A stretch of 60,516 bases of DNA, from contig CANPWZ010000010.1 in the NCBI GenBank assembly GCA_947585425.1, positions 1 through 60,516 on the forward strand, written 5' to 3'. The DNA is from an uncultured Oscillospiraceae bacterium (GTDB lineage: Bacteria; Bacillota; Clostridia; Oscillospirales; Oscillospiraceae). The translations under genes and the position numbers were made by a program. The notes under the pieces are model-generated. The model saw nothing but the letters and a program-made list of their open reading frames with translations, was not told where the DNA came from and ran no database searches. Below are positions 40,342 to 48,770 of the stretch, in pieces (within the stretch, counting starts at the first letter, position 1; the number at the start of each line of letters is the position of its first letter).

Positions 40342-40505
40342 AAATCGCTCCCCGGACGGGTCGAGCGTCATTGACTGCGGCGTAAAGCGCCAGTGAGCGC
40401 GCTTTTGATATGTACCATACATACAGGACGAAAAGCCGGGCAACGAGGGCCGGCTGTGTCGTTCTGCGCAAAAACCCTGTAATTTGAACTGGAAAAGGAG
40501 TATTT
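40342..40505 (+). promoter_or_regulatory. Long structured leader of the RNase J gene
   Basis: About 160 nt of leader separate promoter and gene. It contains a hairpin (AAAGCGC 40384-40390 with GCGCTTT 40399-40405) followed by TTTTGAT, a weak terminator-like element, and a GCCGG-rich inverted repeat near 40436-40455. Autoregulation of an RNase through its leader is plausible. No known motif was recognised. Confidence 0.4.
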
Positions 40506-42164
40506 ATGGCAGAAAAGCTGAAGATCATCTCTCTTGGCGGTCTCAACGAGATCGGCAAGAACCTCACTGTGTACGAGTATGGGAACGACATCATCATCGT
40601 GGACGTGGGCATGGGCTTCCCCGACGACGATATGTACGGCATCGATGTGGTCATCCCCGACTTCACCTACCTCATTCAGAACAAGGACCGCATCCGGGCC
40701 ATTTTCATCACCCACGGCCATGAGGACCACATCGGGGCCATTCCCTATCTCATGCGGGACGTCCAGGCTCCCATCTACGCCACCCGGATGTCCGCGGGGC
40801 TCATCAAGCTGAAGCTGGAGGAGCACCACCTGGAGAACAGGGTGAAGCTCATCACCTGCGAGGCGGGGGCCGTGGTCAAGGCCGGGTGCTTCTCGGTGGA
40901 GTTCATCCATGTGAACCACTCCATCTCCGACGCGGTGGCCTTCGCCATCCGCACCCCGGTGGGGGTGTGCGTCCACACCGGCGACTTCAAGATCGACTCC
41001 ACCCCCATCCAGGGCGGCATGATCGACCTGACCCGGCTGGGCCAGCTGGGCAACGAGGGGGTCCTCTGCCTGCTGTGCGACTCCACCAACGTGGAGCGCT
41101 CCGGCTACACCAAGAGCGAGCGGGCGGTGGGCGCCTCCTTCGAGGCCCTGTTCCGGGGCTGCGACGAGCGGATCATCGTCACCACCTTCTCCTCCAACAT
41201 CGACCGCATCCAGCAGATCATCGATGTGGCCGCCAAGTACGGCCGGAAGGTGGCCGTCACCGGCCGGTCCATGGAGAACGCCCTGAAGGTGTCCACCGAG
41301 CTGGGCTATATGACCCCTCCCACCGGCACCCTGGTGGACATCAACCAGATCAAGGGACTGCCCAAGGACAAGGTGTGCATCATCACCACCGGCAGCCAGG
41401 GGGAGACCATGTCCGCCCTGACCCGGATGGCCTTCAACACCCACCGGCAGGTGGACATCCAGCCGGGAGACCGGGTCATCATCTCCGCCAGCGCCATCCC
41501 CGGCAACGAGAACGCGGTGGACAGCGTCATCAACGAGCTGTACCGCCGGGACGCCGAGGTGGTCAACGAGCGGGCGCTGCCCCTCCACGTGTCCGGCCAC
41601 GCCTGCCAGGAGGAGTTAAAGATCATCCACGCCCTGGTGCGGCCCAAATTCTTCATCCCCCTCCACGGGGAGCAGCGGCATCTCAAGACCCACGCCAAGC
41701 TGGCCAGGGATATGGGAATGGACCCCAACAACATCGTCATCAGCGACATCGGCCACATCATCGAGGTGGGGCCCAAGTCCATCAAGCTGAACGGCACCGT
41801 GCCCTCCGGCCGGGTGTTCGTGGACGGCTACGGCGTGGGCGACGTGGGGGCGGTGGTCCTCCGGGACCGGCAGCACCTGGCCCAGGACGGCATGATCGTG
41901 GTGACCACCGTCATCTCCGCCGAGGACGGCCAGATCATCTCCGGGCCGGACATCATCACCAGGGGCTTCGTCTACGTGAAGGAGTCGGAGGAGCTGATGG
42001 AGGAGCTGCGCCAGGTGGCTCAGGACGCCCTCTACGAGTGCGAGGACCAAAACATCCGGGACTGGTCCTCCATCAAGAGCGCCATCAAGGGCGACCTGTC
42101 CAACTACCTCTACAAGAAGACCAAGCGGAATCCCATGATCTTGCCGGTCATCACCGAAGTTTGA
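40506..42164 (+). CDS. rnj: Ribonuclease J
   Basis: The 552-residue metallo-beta-lactamase/beta-CASP enzyme degrades and matures RNA by endo- and 5'-3' exonucleolytic action. The Zn site is His70-Gly-His72-Glu-Asp74-His75 (ITHGHEDHIGA). NHSISDAVAF, HTGDFKID and the beta-CASP segments TGSQGE and HVSGHA follow, with a C-terminal domain of the usual length. AAAAGGAG precedes the ATG. Only one copy is in the window, so J1 or J2 identity is not assigned. Confidence 0.94.
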   Translation: MAEKLKIISLGGLNEIGKNLTVYEYGNDIIIVDVGMGFPDDDMYGIDVVIPDFTYLIQNKDRIRAIFITHGHEDHIGAIPYLMRDVQAPIYATRMSAGLIKLKLEEHHLENRVKLITCEAGAVVKAGCFSVEFIHVNHSISDAVAFAIRTPVGVCVHTGDFKIDSTPIQGGMIDLTRLGQLGNEGVLCLLCDSTNVERSGYTKSERAVGASFEALFRGCDERIIVTTFSSNIDRIQQIIDVAAKYGRKVAVTGRSMENALKVSTELGYMTPPTGTLVDINQIKGLPKDKVCIITTGSQGETMSALTRMAFNTHRQVDIQPGDRVIISASAIPGNENAVDSVINELYRRDAEVVNERALPLHVSGHACQEELKIIHALVRPKFFIPLHGEQRHLKTHAKLARDMGMDPNNIVISDIGHIIEVGPKSIKLNGTVPSGRVFVDGYGVGDVGAVVLRDRQHLAQDGMIVVTTVISAEDGQIISGPDIITRGFVYVKESEELMEELRQVAQDALYECEDQNIRDWSSIKSAIKGDLSNYLYKKTKRNPMILPVITEV

Positions 42165-42167
42165 GTC

Positions 42168-42204
42168 GATACGCCCCCGGCGGACTTGCCGCCGGGGGCG
42201 TATC
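42168..42204 (+). terminator. Strong hairpin between rnj and recG
   Basis: A 16-bp perfect stem (42168-42183 with 42189-42204) with a 5-nt loop, immediately after the rnj stop. No U run follows (TGTGTTATAAT), and a TTGCCG-18 bp-TATAAT promoter for recG overlaps its right arm (42186-42215). It may stabilise the rnj mRNA 3' end rather than terminate strictly. Confidence 0.6.
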
Positions 42205-42242
42205 TGTGTTATAATCGGGAAAGACGTTCGGGAGGTGAGACC

Positions 42243-44330
42243 ATGGCGCTGACAAGGGAGACCCCGCTGACCGACCTGCCGGGGGTGGGCCCCGCGCGGG
42301 CGAAAAAGCTGGAGAAGCTGGGCCTGAAAAAGCTGGGCGATCTGCTGTACCACCTGCCCCAGCGGTACGAGGACCGGCGGGAGTGCTTCAACCTCCGGGA
42401 CGCGCCGGAGGACCGGCCCTGCTGCGTGGCGGCCATGGTGGCCTCCGCCCCCACGGTGAGCCGCATCCGCAAGGGGTTGGAGCTGGTGAAGGCGAAGGCG
42501 GTGGACAGCTTTGGCGTGCTGCACCTCACCTTCTTCAACCAGACCTACCTCCGAACGGCGCTCAGGCCGGGGGAGACCTACGTGTTTTTCGGCACGGCGG
42601 AGCGCCAGGGCCGCGCCCGGTCCATGACCAACCCGGTGTTCGAGAAAGAGGGGGCGGGCCGGGTCACGGGGCTCATCATGCCGGTGTACCCGCTGACGGC
42701 GGGCATCTCCAACAATCTGGTGGCGGGCCTGGCCCGGCGGGCGGTGGACGACTGCCTGGATAGTCTGCCCGAGTTTCTGCCGGAGCAGGTGCGGCTGGAC
42801 CACGCCCTGTGCCAGATCCAGTACGCCCGGAAGAACATCCACTTTCCTCCCAGCTGGGAGGAGCTGGCCATCGCGCGCCGGCGGCTGGTGTTCGAGGAGC
42901 TGTTCACCCTCACCTGCGGCCTGTCCCTGCTGAAGGAGCGCCGGGAGCGGGGGGCGGGCCGGGTCCTGAAAGCGGACCCGGCGGAGTTCGCCGCCCTGTT
43001 GCCCTTCGCCCCCACGGGGGCCCAGCGGCGGGCCATGGAGGACATGGCCGCCGATTTCGCCTCCGGCCGGGTGATGAACCGGCTGGTGCAGGGGGACGTG
43101 GGCTCCGGCAAGACGGCGGTGGCCGCCTTCGGGGCCTGGGCGGCGGCCCAAAACGGCTGCCAGTGCGCTCTGATGGCCCCCACCGAGCTGCTGGCCGAGC
43201 AGCACGCCAAAACGCTGGACGCCCTGCTTTCCCCCGCCGGGGTGCGGGTGGCCCTCCTCACCGGGGCGGTGAAGGGGCGGCCCCGGAAGGCCCTGCTGAA
43301 CGCCCTGGCGGAGGGGGAGATCGACCTCATCGTGGGCACCCACGCCCTGTTCTCCGAGGGGGTGGCCTACAAGGACCTGGGGCTGGTGGTGGCCGACGAG
43401 CAGCACCGGTTCGGCGTGGCCCAGAGGGCGGCGCTGGCCGAAAAGGGGAGCGGCACAGCGCCCCACGTGCTGGTCATGTCCGCCACCCCCATCCCCCGGA
43501 CCCTGGCCCTCATCATCTACGGCGATCTGGACGTGTCGGTCATCGACGAGCTGCCCCCCGGCCGCACGCCGGTGCAGACCTTTGCCGTGGGGGAGGACAA
43601 GCGGGCCCGGATGTACGGCTTTGTCCGCAAGCAGGTGGGGGAGGGCCGGCAGGTGTACATCGTCTGCCCCGCGGTGGAGGAAACGGAGGACCTGCCCGCC
43701 TGGAACGACCTGTACGCCCCGCCCATGGACATGAAGGCGGTCACCACCTACGCGAAAGACCTTCGGGAGAAGGTGTTTCCCGATTTGACCGTGGGCTTGG
43801 TCCACGGGAAGATGAAGCCCAAAGACAAGGAGGCCGCCATGGCGGACTTCGTGTCCGGGAAAACGCAGGTTTTGGTGTCCACCACCGTCATCGAGGTGGG
43901 GGTGGACGTGCCCAACGCCTCCCTGATGGTCATCGAGAACGCGGAGCGGTTCGGCCTGTCCCAGCTCCACCAGCTCCGGGGCCGGGTGGGCCGGGGCAGC
44001 CACCAGAGCTACTGCGTGCTGGTGTCGGCCTCCAAAAGCGACACCGCCCGGGAGCGGCTGAAAGCCCTCTGCGCCACCAACGACGGGTTCCAGATTGCCG
44101 AGGAAGATTTACGGCTCCGGGGGCCCGGCGACTTCTTCGGCAAGCGGCAGCACGGCCTGCCCCAGCTGAAGGTGGCGGACTTTGCCTCCGACATGGAGCT
44201 GCTGAAGGAGGCCAAGGGGGCCGCCGACGGGCTCATCGCCTCCGACCCGGACCTGTCCTGGCCGGAGCATAAGCCCCTGAGAGCCCAAATTCAAAGACTG
44301 TTCGAGGAGAACGCGGAGCTGTTCAATTGA
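42243..44330 (+). CDS. recG: ATP-dependent DNA helicase RecG
   Basis: The 695-residue branch-migration helicase remodels stalled forks and Holliday junctions. An N-terminal wedge/OB domain (LTDLPGVGPARAKKLEKLG) is followed by the helicase core: Walker A GDVGSGKTAVA, DEQHRFGV (motif II), SATPIPRTL (motif III), VIEVGVDVPNAS and the QLHQLRGRVGRG motif. The GGAGGTG site precedes the ATG at 42243, and the longer frame is rejected. The GTPase-NYN fusion gene follows at 25 bp and is probably cotranscribed. Confidence 0.95.
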   Translation: MALTRETPLTDLPGVGPARAKKLEKLGLKKLGDLLYHLPQRYEDRRECFNLRDAPEDRPCCVAAMVASAPTVSRIRKGLELVKAKAVDSFGVLHLTFFNQTYLRTALRPGETYVFFGTAERQGRARSMTNPVFEKEGAGRVTGLIMPVYPLTAGISNNLVAGLARRAVDDCLDSLPEFLPEQVRLDHALCQIQYARKNIHFPPSWEELAIARRRLVFEELFTLTCGLSLLKERRERGAGRVLKADPAEFAALLPFAPTGAQRRAMEDMAADFASGRVMNRLVQGDVGSGKTAVAAFGAWAAAQNGCQCALMAPTELLAEQHAKTLDALLSPAGVRVALLTGAVKGRPRKALLNALAEGEIDLIVGTHALFSEGVAYKDLGLVVADEQHRFGVAQRAALAEKGSGTAPHVLVMSATPIPRTLALIIYGDLDVSVIDELPPGRTPVQTFAVGEDKRARMYGFVRKQVGEGRQVYIVCPAVEETEDLPAWNDLYAPPMDMKAVTTYAKDLREKVFPDLTVGLVHGKMKPKDKEAAMADFVSGKTQVLVSTTVIEVGVDVPNASLMVIENAERFGLSQLHQLRGRVGRGSHQSYCVLVSASKSDTARERLKALCATNDGFQIAEEDLRLRGPGDFFGKRQHGLPQLKVADFASDMELLKEAKGAADGLIASDPDLSWPEHKPLRAQIQRLFEENAELFN

Positions 44331-44355
44331 TTTTTTACCGAAAGGAGGCGTCCCC

Positions 44356-46926
44356 ATGAAGCGGTTGGCGATCGGTATGCTGGCTCATGTGGACTCGGGC
44401 AAGACCACCCTCACCGAGGCCATGTTGTACCGGGCCGGCAGCGTGCGGAAGCTGGGCCGGGTGGACCACGGGGACGCCTTTCTGGACACCGACGCGCTGG
44501 AGCGGGAGCGGGGCATCACCATCTTTTCCAAGCAGGCCATCCTGCGGCGGGGGGAGCTGGAATTGACGCTCCTGGACACCCCCGGCCACGTGGATTTCTC
44601 CGCCGAGATGGAGCGGACGCTCCAGGTGCTGGACTACGCCGTGCTGCTGGTGAGCGCCGCCGACGGCGTCCAGGGCCACACCGAGACCCTGTGGCGGCTA
44701 TTGGCCCGGCACGGGGTGCCCACCCTCCTGTTCGTCAACAAGATGGACCAGCCGGACACCGACGAGAGCGCCCTTATGGAGCGGCTCCGTGAACGGCTCA
44801 GCGGCGACTGCGTGGACTTCTCCGGCCCCTGGGAGGAGGCGCTGGAGCACGCCGCTCTCTGCGACGAGGGGCTGATGGAGCGCTATCTGGACACTGGGGC
44901 TCTGTCCGACTTCGACCTGGCCGCCCTCATCGCCCGGAGAAGGCTGTTCCCGGTGTTCTTCGGCTCCGCCCTGAGGGTGGAGGGGGTGGACGGGCTGCTG
45001 GACGGGTTGGAGCGGTTCACCCTGGAGCCCGACTGGCCCGCCGAGTTTGCGGCGCGGGTGTTCAAGATCACCCGGGACGAGAAGGGGGAGCGGCTCACCT
45101 GGATGAAGGTCACCGGCGGCTCGTTGAAGGTCCGAGAACCCCTGCGCGCGGAGGACTGGGAGGAGAAGGTGACCCAGATCCGCATCTACTCCGGCACGAA
45201 ATCCACCCCCGTGGACGAGGCCCCGGCGGGGACGGTATGCGCCGTCACCGGCCTCAGCCAGACCAGGGCGGGCCAGGGCCTGGGGGCGGAGGAGGACTGG
45301 GAGGGCCCGGAGCTGGAGCCGGTGCTCACCTGGCAGGTGCTCCCCCCGGAGGGGATGGACGTCCACACCCTGCTCTCCCAGCTCCGCATTTTGGAGGAGG
45401 AGGACCCCCAGCTCCGGGTGGAGTGGAAGGAGGAGCTGGGGGAGATCCACGTCCGGCTCATGGGCGAGGTCCAGTTGGAGATCCTCTCCCGGGTGATGGC
45501 CCAGCGCTTCGGCACCGAGGTCACCTTCGGGCCGGGGAGCATCATCTACCTGGAGACCATCGCCGCCCCGGTGGAGGGGGTGGGCCACTTTGAGCCTCTC
45601 CGGCACTACGCGGAGGTCCATCTGCTGCTGGAACCCCTGGAGCGGGGGGCGGGCCTGCAGATCGCCACCGCCTGCCCGGAGGACGTCCTCAGCGGCCACT
45701 GGCAGCGGCTCATCCTGACCCATCTCATCGAAAAGACCCATCTTGGGGTGCTCACCGGCTCCCCCATCACCGATATGAAGCTTACCCTCCTCACCGGCCG
45801 GGCCCACCTGAAGCACACCGAGGGGGGCGACTTCCGCCAGGCCACCTACCGGGCGGTGCGGCAGGGGCTCATGTGCGCCGAGAGCGTCCTGCTGGAGCCC
45901 TGGTATTCCTTTCGGCTGGAGCTGCCGGCGAGCTGCCTGGGCCGGGCCATGACCGACCTCCAGCGGATGGGCGGCACCATGGACCCGCCGGAGCCGTCAG
46001 GGGAGACCGCCGTCCTCACCGGGGCGGCGCCCGTGTCCGAGTTCGGCGGCTACTGGACCGAGGTGGCCGCTTACACCTCCGGCCGGGGAAAGCTGTCCTG
46101 CGCGGTGGACGGCTACCGGCCCTGCCACAACCAGGACGAGGTGGTGGCCTCTATCGGCTACGACCCCGAGGCCGACCTGGCCAATCCCCCCGGCTCGGTG
46201 TTCTGCGCCCATGGGGCGGGGTACAACGTGCCCTGGGACGAGGTGAAGAGCCACGCCCACCTGGACTCCGGCTGGCGGGCGTCCGCCGGGGAGATTGCGG
46301 ACGCCCCCGCGCCTCCGCCCCGGCGGATGAGCTACGAGTCCCAGCAGGCGCTGGACAAGGAGCTGGAGGCCATCTTCGCCAAGGTGTACGGCCCGGTGAA
46401 GCCCAGGGCCTTCCGCCCCGCGCCCAAGCTGTCCGCGTCCCACAAGGAGCGGCCCTGGAAGGGCCTGAAGCTCCGGGACGGGGAGGACTATCTGCTGGTG
46501 GACGGCTATAACATCATCCACGCCTGGGAGGAGCTGCGAAAGCTGTCTCAGACCGATCTGGACGGCGCCCGCCAGCGGCTGGTGGACCGGCTGAAAAACT
46601 ACCAGGGCTGGAAGAGGATCAACGTCATCGTGGTGTTCGACGCCTACAAGGTCAAAAACAACCCCGGCTCGGTGGAGCGGGACGGGGAGGTCTCCGTGGT
46701 CTACACCAGGGAGGCGGAGACGGCGGATATGTATATCGAGAAGGTCACCTACGCCCTGGGGAAAGAGAAAAAGGATCACCGGGTGCGGGTGGCCACCTCC
46801 GACGGGCTGGAACAGCTCATCATCCTGGGCCACGGGGCGGTGCGGGTGCCCGCCGCCGAGCTGGAGTGTGAGCTGAAGCAGGCGGAGGAGGAGATCAGGC
46901 GCGCCATCCGGGAGACGCAGACATGA
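44356..46926 (+). CDS. EF-G/TetM-like translational GTPase fused to a Rae1 (YacP) NYN endoribonuclease
   Basis: Residues 1 to about 650 follow ribosomal protection GTPases of the Tet(M)/EF-G superfamily: G1 AHVDSGKT (10-17), G3 DTPGHVD (74-80), G4 NKMD (128-131), then domain II, III, IV and V-like segments. Residues 712-856 are a complete NYN domain like Bacillus Rae1/YacP: LLVDGYNIIHAW, VIVVFDAYKVK, EAETADMYIEK and VATSDGLEQ, with acidic residues at about 716, 762, 791 and 816. Rae1 cuts mRNA in the ribosomal A site, and Tet(M)-type factors reach the same site. A linker rich in Pro and basic residues (about 655-710) joins them. The ribosome binding site AAAGGAGG precedes ATG 44356. Tetracycline resistance should not be assumed. 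Confidence 0.88.
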   Translation: MKRLAIGMLAHVDSGKTTLTEAMLYRAGSVRKLGRVDHGDAFLDTDALERERGITIFSKQAILRRGELELTLLDTPGHVDFSAEMERTLQVLDYAVLLVSAADGVQGHTETLWRLLARHGVPTLLFVNKMDQPDTDESALMERLRERLSGDCVDFSGPWEEALEHAALCDEGLMERYLDTGALSDFDLAALIARRRLFPVFFGSALRVEGVDGLLDGLERFTLEPDWPAEFAARVFKITRDEKGERLTWMKVTGGSLKVREPLRAEDWEEKVTQIRIYSGTKSTPVDEAPAGTVCAVTGLSQTRAGQGLGAEEDWEGPELEPVLTWQVLPPEGMDVHTLLSQLRILEEEDPQLRVEWKEELGEIHVRLMGEVQLEILSRVMAQRFGTEVTFGPGSIIYLETIAAPVEGVGHFEPLRHYAEVHLLLEPLERGAGLQIATACPEDVLSGHWQRLILTHLIEKTHLGVLTGSPITDMKLTLLTGRAHLKHTEGGDFRQATYRAVRQGLMCAESVLLEPWYSFRLELPASCLGRAMTDLQRMGGTMDPPEPSGETAVLTGAAPVSEFGGYWTEVAAYTSGRGKLSCAVDGYRPCHNQDEVVASIGYDPEADLANPPGSVFCAHGAGYNVPWDEVKSHAHLDSGWRASAGEIADAPAPPPRRMSYESQQALDKELEAIFAKVYGPVKPRAFRPAPKLSASHKERPWKGLKLRDGEDYLLVDGYNIIHAWEELRKLSQTDLDGARQRLVDRLKNYQGWKRINVIVVFDAYKVKNNPGSVERDGEVSVVYTREAETADMYIEKVTYALGKEKKDHRVRVATSDGLEQLIILGHGAVRVPAAELECELKQAEEEIRRAIRETQT

Positions 46927-46927
46927 G

Positions 46928-46954
46928 AAAGGCCGCCCCATTGGGGCGGCCTTT
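46928..46954. terminator. Bidirectional terminator
   Basis: A 12-bp perfect stem (46928-46939 with 46943-46954) flanked by A and T runs, between converging genes. Confidence 0.87.
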
Positions 46955-46957
46955 TCC

Positions 46958-47602
46958 CTATGTGCGCCGAAGCGCCAGGGAGCTTTTGACGATCATAAAT
47001 ACCGAGATGCCCGTGATGATCAGGAACGCCCCGCCGCCGACCCATTTTCCCATGGCGGATCGGAACGCCTCGTCGTCGCCAAAGGCCGAGATCAGAGCGG
47101 ATTGCAGGGAGTAGACGGAGATGACCGCCGCCGCCAGCTTGAGGGCTTTGCTGGCCGAGAGGACGGGGTCGTCGTACCTGCGGCAGGCGATGACGTTCCG
47201 CACGGCGCTGATGACCGCGTAGAAGGTGTAGGCGGCCACCCCGTAGATCAGATAGCCGGGATAGGCGATGATATGGCCGAAGTAGATGGTCATGCAGGAG
47301 ATGCCGAACAGGGCGGCGGTCAGGAGCAGCATCAGCGCGGCGGTGAGCCGATACCGTTTCCATTTGTCCGCACGACCATCCTGTTTGTATCCATGCATCA
47401 AGTTAAAGCGGAGCAGGCTCAGCATGATGTAGTAGAACGCCAGCGTACCCAGCCAGGGGGAGCGGAGCATTATCCCGCCCACCGCGTTGAGGCAGGCGTT
47501 GCCGCAGCCGGCGGCGAGACTGACGTACAGGACCGCCCTGTCCCTGGCGCGGGCGTCCTTTCGGAGCGCGGCGGCGGCCTCTTTCAGCCCCTCGCCCATC
47601 AT
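46958..47602 (-). CDS. Polytopic membrane protein in a TetR operon
   Basis: The 214-residue protein has about six hydrophobic helices and a charged N-terminal helix (EAAAALRKDARARDRA). I do not recognise the family. Its start overlaps the TetR stop codon (ATGA), so it is coupled to the regulator, which probably controls it. A transporter or membrane sensor role is possible. Confidence 0.7.
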   Translation of the reverse strand: MMGEGLKEAAAALRKDARARDRAVLYVSLAAGCGNACLNAVGGIMLRSPWLGTLAFYYIMLSLLRFNLMHGYKQDGRADKWKRYRLTAALMLLLTAALFGISCMTIYFGHIIAYPGYLIYGVAAYTFYAVISAVRNVIACRRYDDPVLSASKALKLAAAVISVYSLQSALISAFGDDEAFRSAMGKWVGGGAFLIITGISVFMIVKSSLALRRT

Positions 47603-48234
47603 ACAGGTTCTCCCTCCGTTTGCGCGGCAAAACGGGACAGCTGGGTCTCCGCCCCGTCAGGCAGGATGCACTGCATACAGAGGCCGATGATCCGGTCCAC
47701 GGGCATGCGGCAGTCGTCCTTGATCCACTCCGCGACGATGGCCATGATGCCCGAAAGATAAAAGCGGATGATATAGGGCTTGTCCTCCTCGCGGAAGCGG
47801 AACCGGCCCAGCACCGGGGAGAAGATGCGATGAAACAGCGAGTTGAAGGTGTTTTCCATGTTCAGCGCCGCCGGATGGGACAGCACCACTTTCATCAGCC
47901 GCCGGTTCTCCTTTACGAACTCAAAATAGGGCCGCAAATAGTTCGGTGTGATGAAAACCAGCTCCTTCAGGTCCGCCGACGACAGCCGTTTGGACATATC
48001 CGCGTACTCCTTGCCGTATCGGTCAAAGCACTTCCGATTGGCGTACTCGGCGCACTCGTTCAGCAGGTCAGCCATGGTCTCATAGTGCAGATAGAAGGTG
48101 GAGCGGTTGACCCCGGCCCTCTGGCAGATCTCTGTGACCGTGATGTATTCAAAGCTCTTTTTATCAAGCAGCTCAATCAGGGCCTCGTCCATTCGGACGG
48201 CGGTGTTGAAATATCTGCTCTCCGATCGGTTCAA
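47599..48234 (-). CDS. TetR family transcriptional regulator
   Basis: The 211-residue protein has the N-terminal TetR helix-turn-helix (ALIELLDKKSFEYITVTEIC followed by QRAGVNRSTFYLHYETMADLL) and a larger C-terminal ligand or dimer domain resembling the TetR_C_8-like group common in Firmicutes. It lies between two membrane protein genes in one leftward operon. Confidence 0.9.
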   Translation of the reverse strand: MNRSESRYFNTAVRMDEALIELLDKKSFEYITVTEICQRAGVNRSTFYLHYETMADLLNECAEYANRKCFDRYGKEYADMSKRLSSADLKELVFITPNYLRPYFEFVKENRRLMKVVLSHPAALNMENTFNSLFHRIFSPVLGRFRFREEDKPYIIRFYLSGIMAIVAEWIKDDCRMPVDRIIGLCMQCILPDGAETQLSRFAAQTEGEPV

Positions 48235-48264
48235 CCGCTCCGCCCCCTTTCGCCTCCGCGGGCC

Positions 48265-48624
48265 TTATTCCTCGCCGCCGGTGATCTCCCCGGCCAGACG
48301 GATGATGTCGCCGGCGTACTTGTCCTTGCTCCGCTGCAAAAGCCGCCGGTAGATGGGGTAGTTCACTCCCATCCCCGCAAAGCCGATGACGCCGATCACG
48401 ATGCCAAGCGCCATGGCACCGGCGCTCCCGCCGCCGATGACCCCCATGGCCAGACACATCCCGGTGCCCGCCAGCAGGGTGCAGACGGCCCCGAAGATCC
48501 AGGCGAACAGACGGGCCGGAAGCTTGGCCTTTCGGTCCAGCTTTTTCAGGGCCACAACCTTGGAAGCGCTCTTTTTGGAGTACTCGTTGGCGATGGCCTC
48601 GGCGTAGATCTTGTCGGTGTTCAT
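48265..48624 (-). CDS. Small membrane protein upstream of TetR, 119 aa
   Basis: A basic N-terminus (SKKSASKVVALKKLDRKAK) precedes two transmembrane helices (LFAWIFGAVCTLLAGTGMCL and GAMALGIVIGVIGFAGMGV). A charged C-terminus (RSKDKYAGDIIRLAGEI) follows. ACAGGAGG lies upstream of the ATG. It is the first gene of the operon with the TetR regulator and another membrane protein. Function unknown. Confidence 0.7.
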   Translation of the reverse strand: MNTDKIYAEAIANEYSKKSASKVVALKKLDRKAKLPARLFAWIFGAVCTLLAGTGMCLAMGVIGGGSAGAMALGIVIGVIGFAGMGVNYPIYRRLLQRSKDKYAGDIIRLAGEITGGEE

Positions 48625-48716
48625 TTGACATTACCTCCTGTCGTTTTGGTAATGCCAGAATACCGGGTTTTTCACGCGAACGGAACGACACGGCGGCCCA
48701 TTTGTGTTGGGTTATG

Positions 48717-48754
48717 AAAAACGGGGAGGCGTTTGACAGGGAAACGCCTCCCCG
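48717..48754 (-). terminator. Terminator of the DUF815 ATPase gene
   Basis: A 13-bp perfect stem (48722-48734 with 48742-48754) is followed on the minus strand by TTTTTC. Confidence 0.83.
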
Positions 48755-48770
48755 AAGCAGCCTTTTTCCG

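Noticed and set aside
41616-44003. 795-codon minus-strand open frame opposite recG and rnj
   Set aside because: It mirrors the GC-rich third positions of two confident genes, is rich in His, Gly, Pro and Gln, has no motifs, and has no ribosome binding site.
44356-46926. Tetracycline resistance gene
   Set aside because: The GTPase part resembles Tet(M)-type proteins, but the NYN fusion, GC content and recG linkage argue for a chromosomal factor. Resistance cannot be read from sequence.
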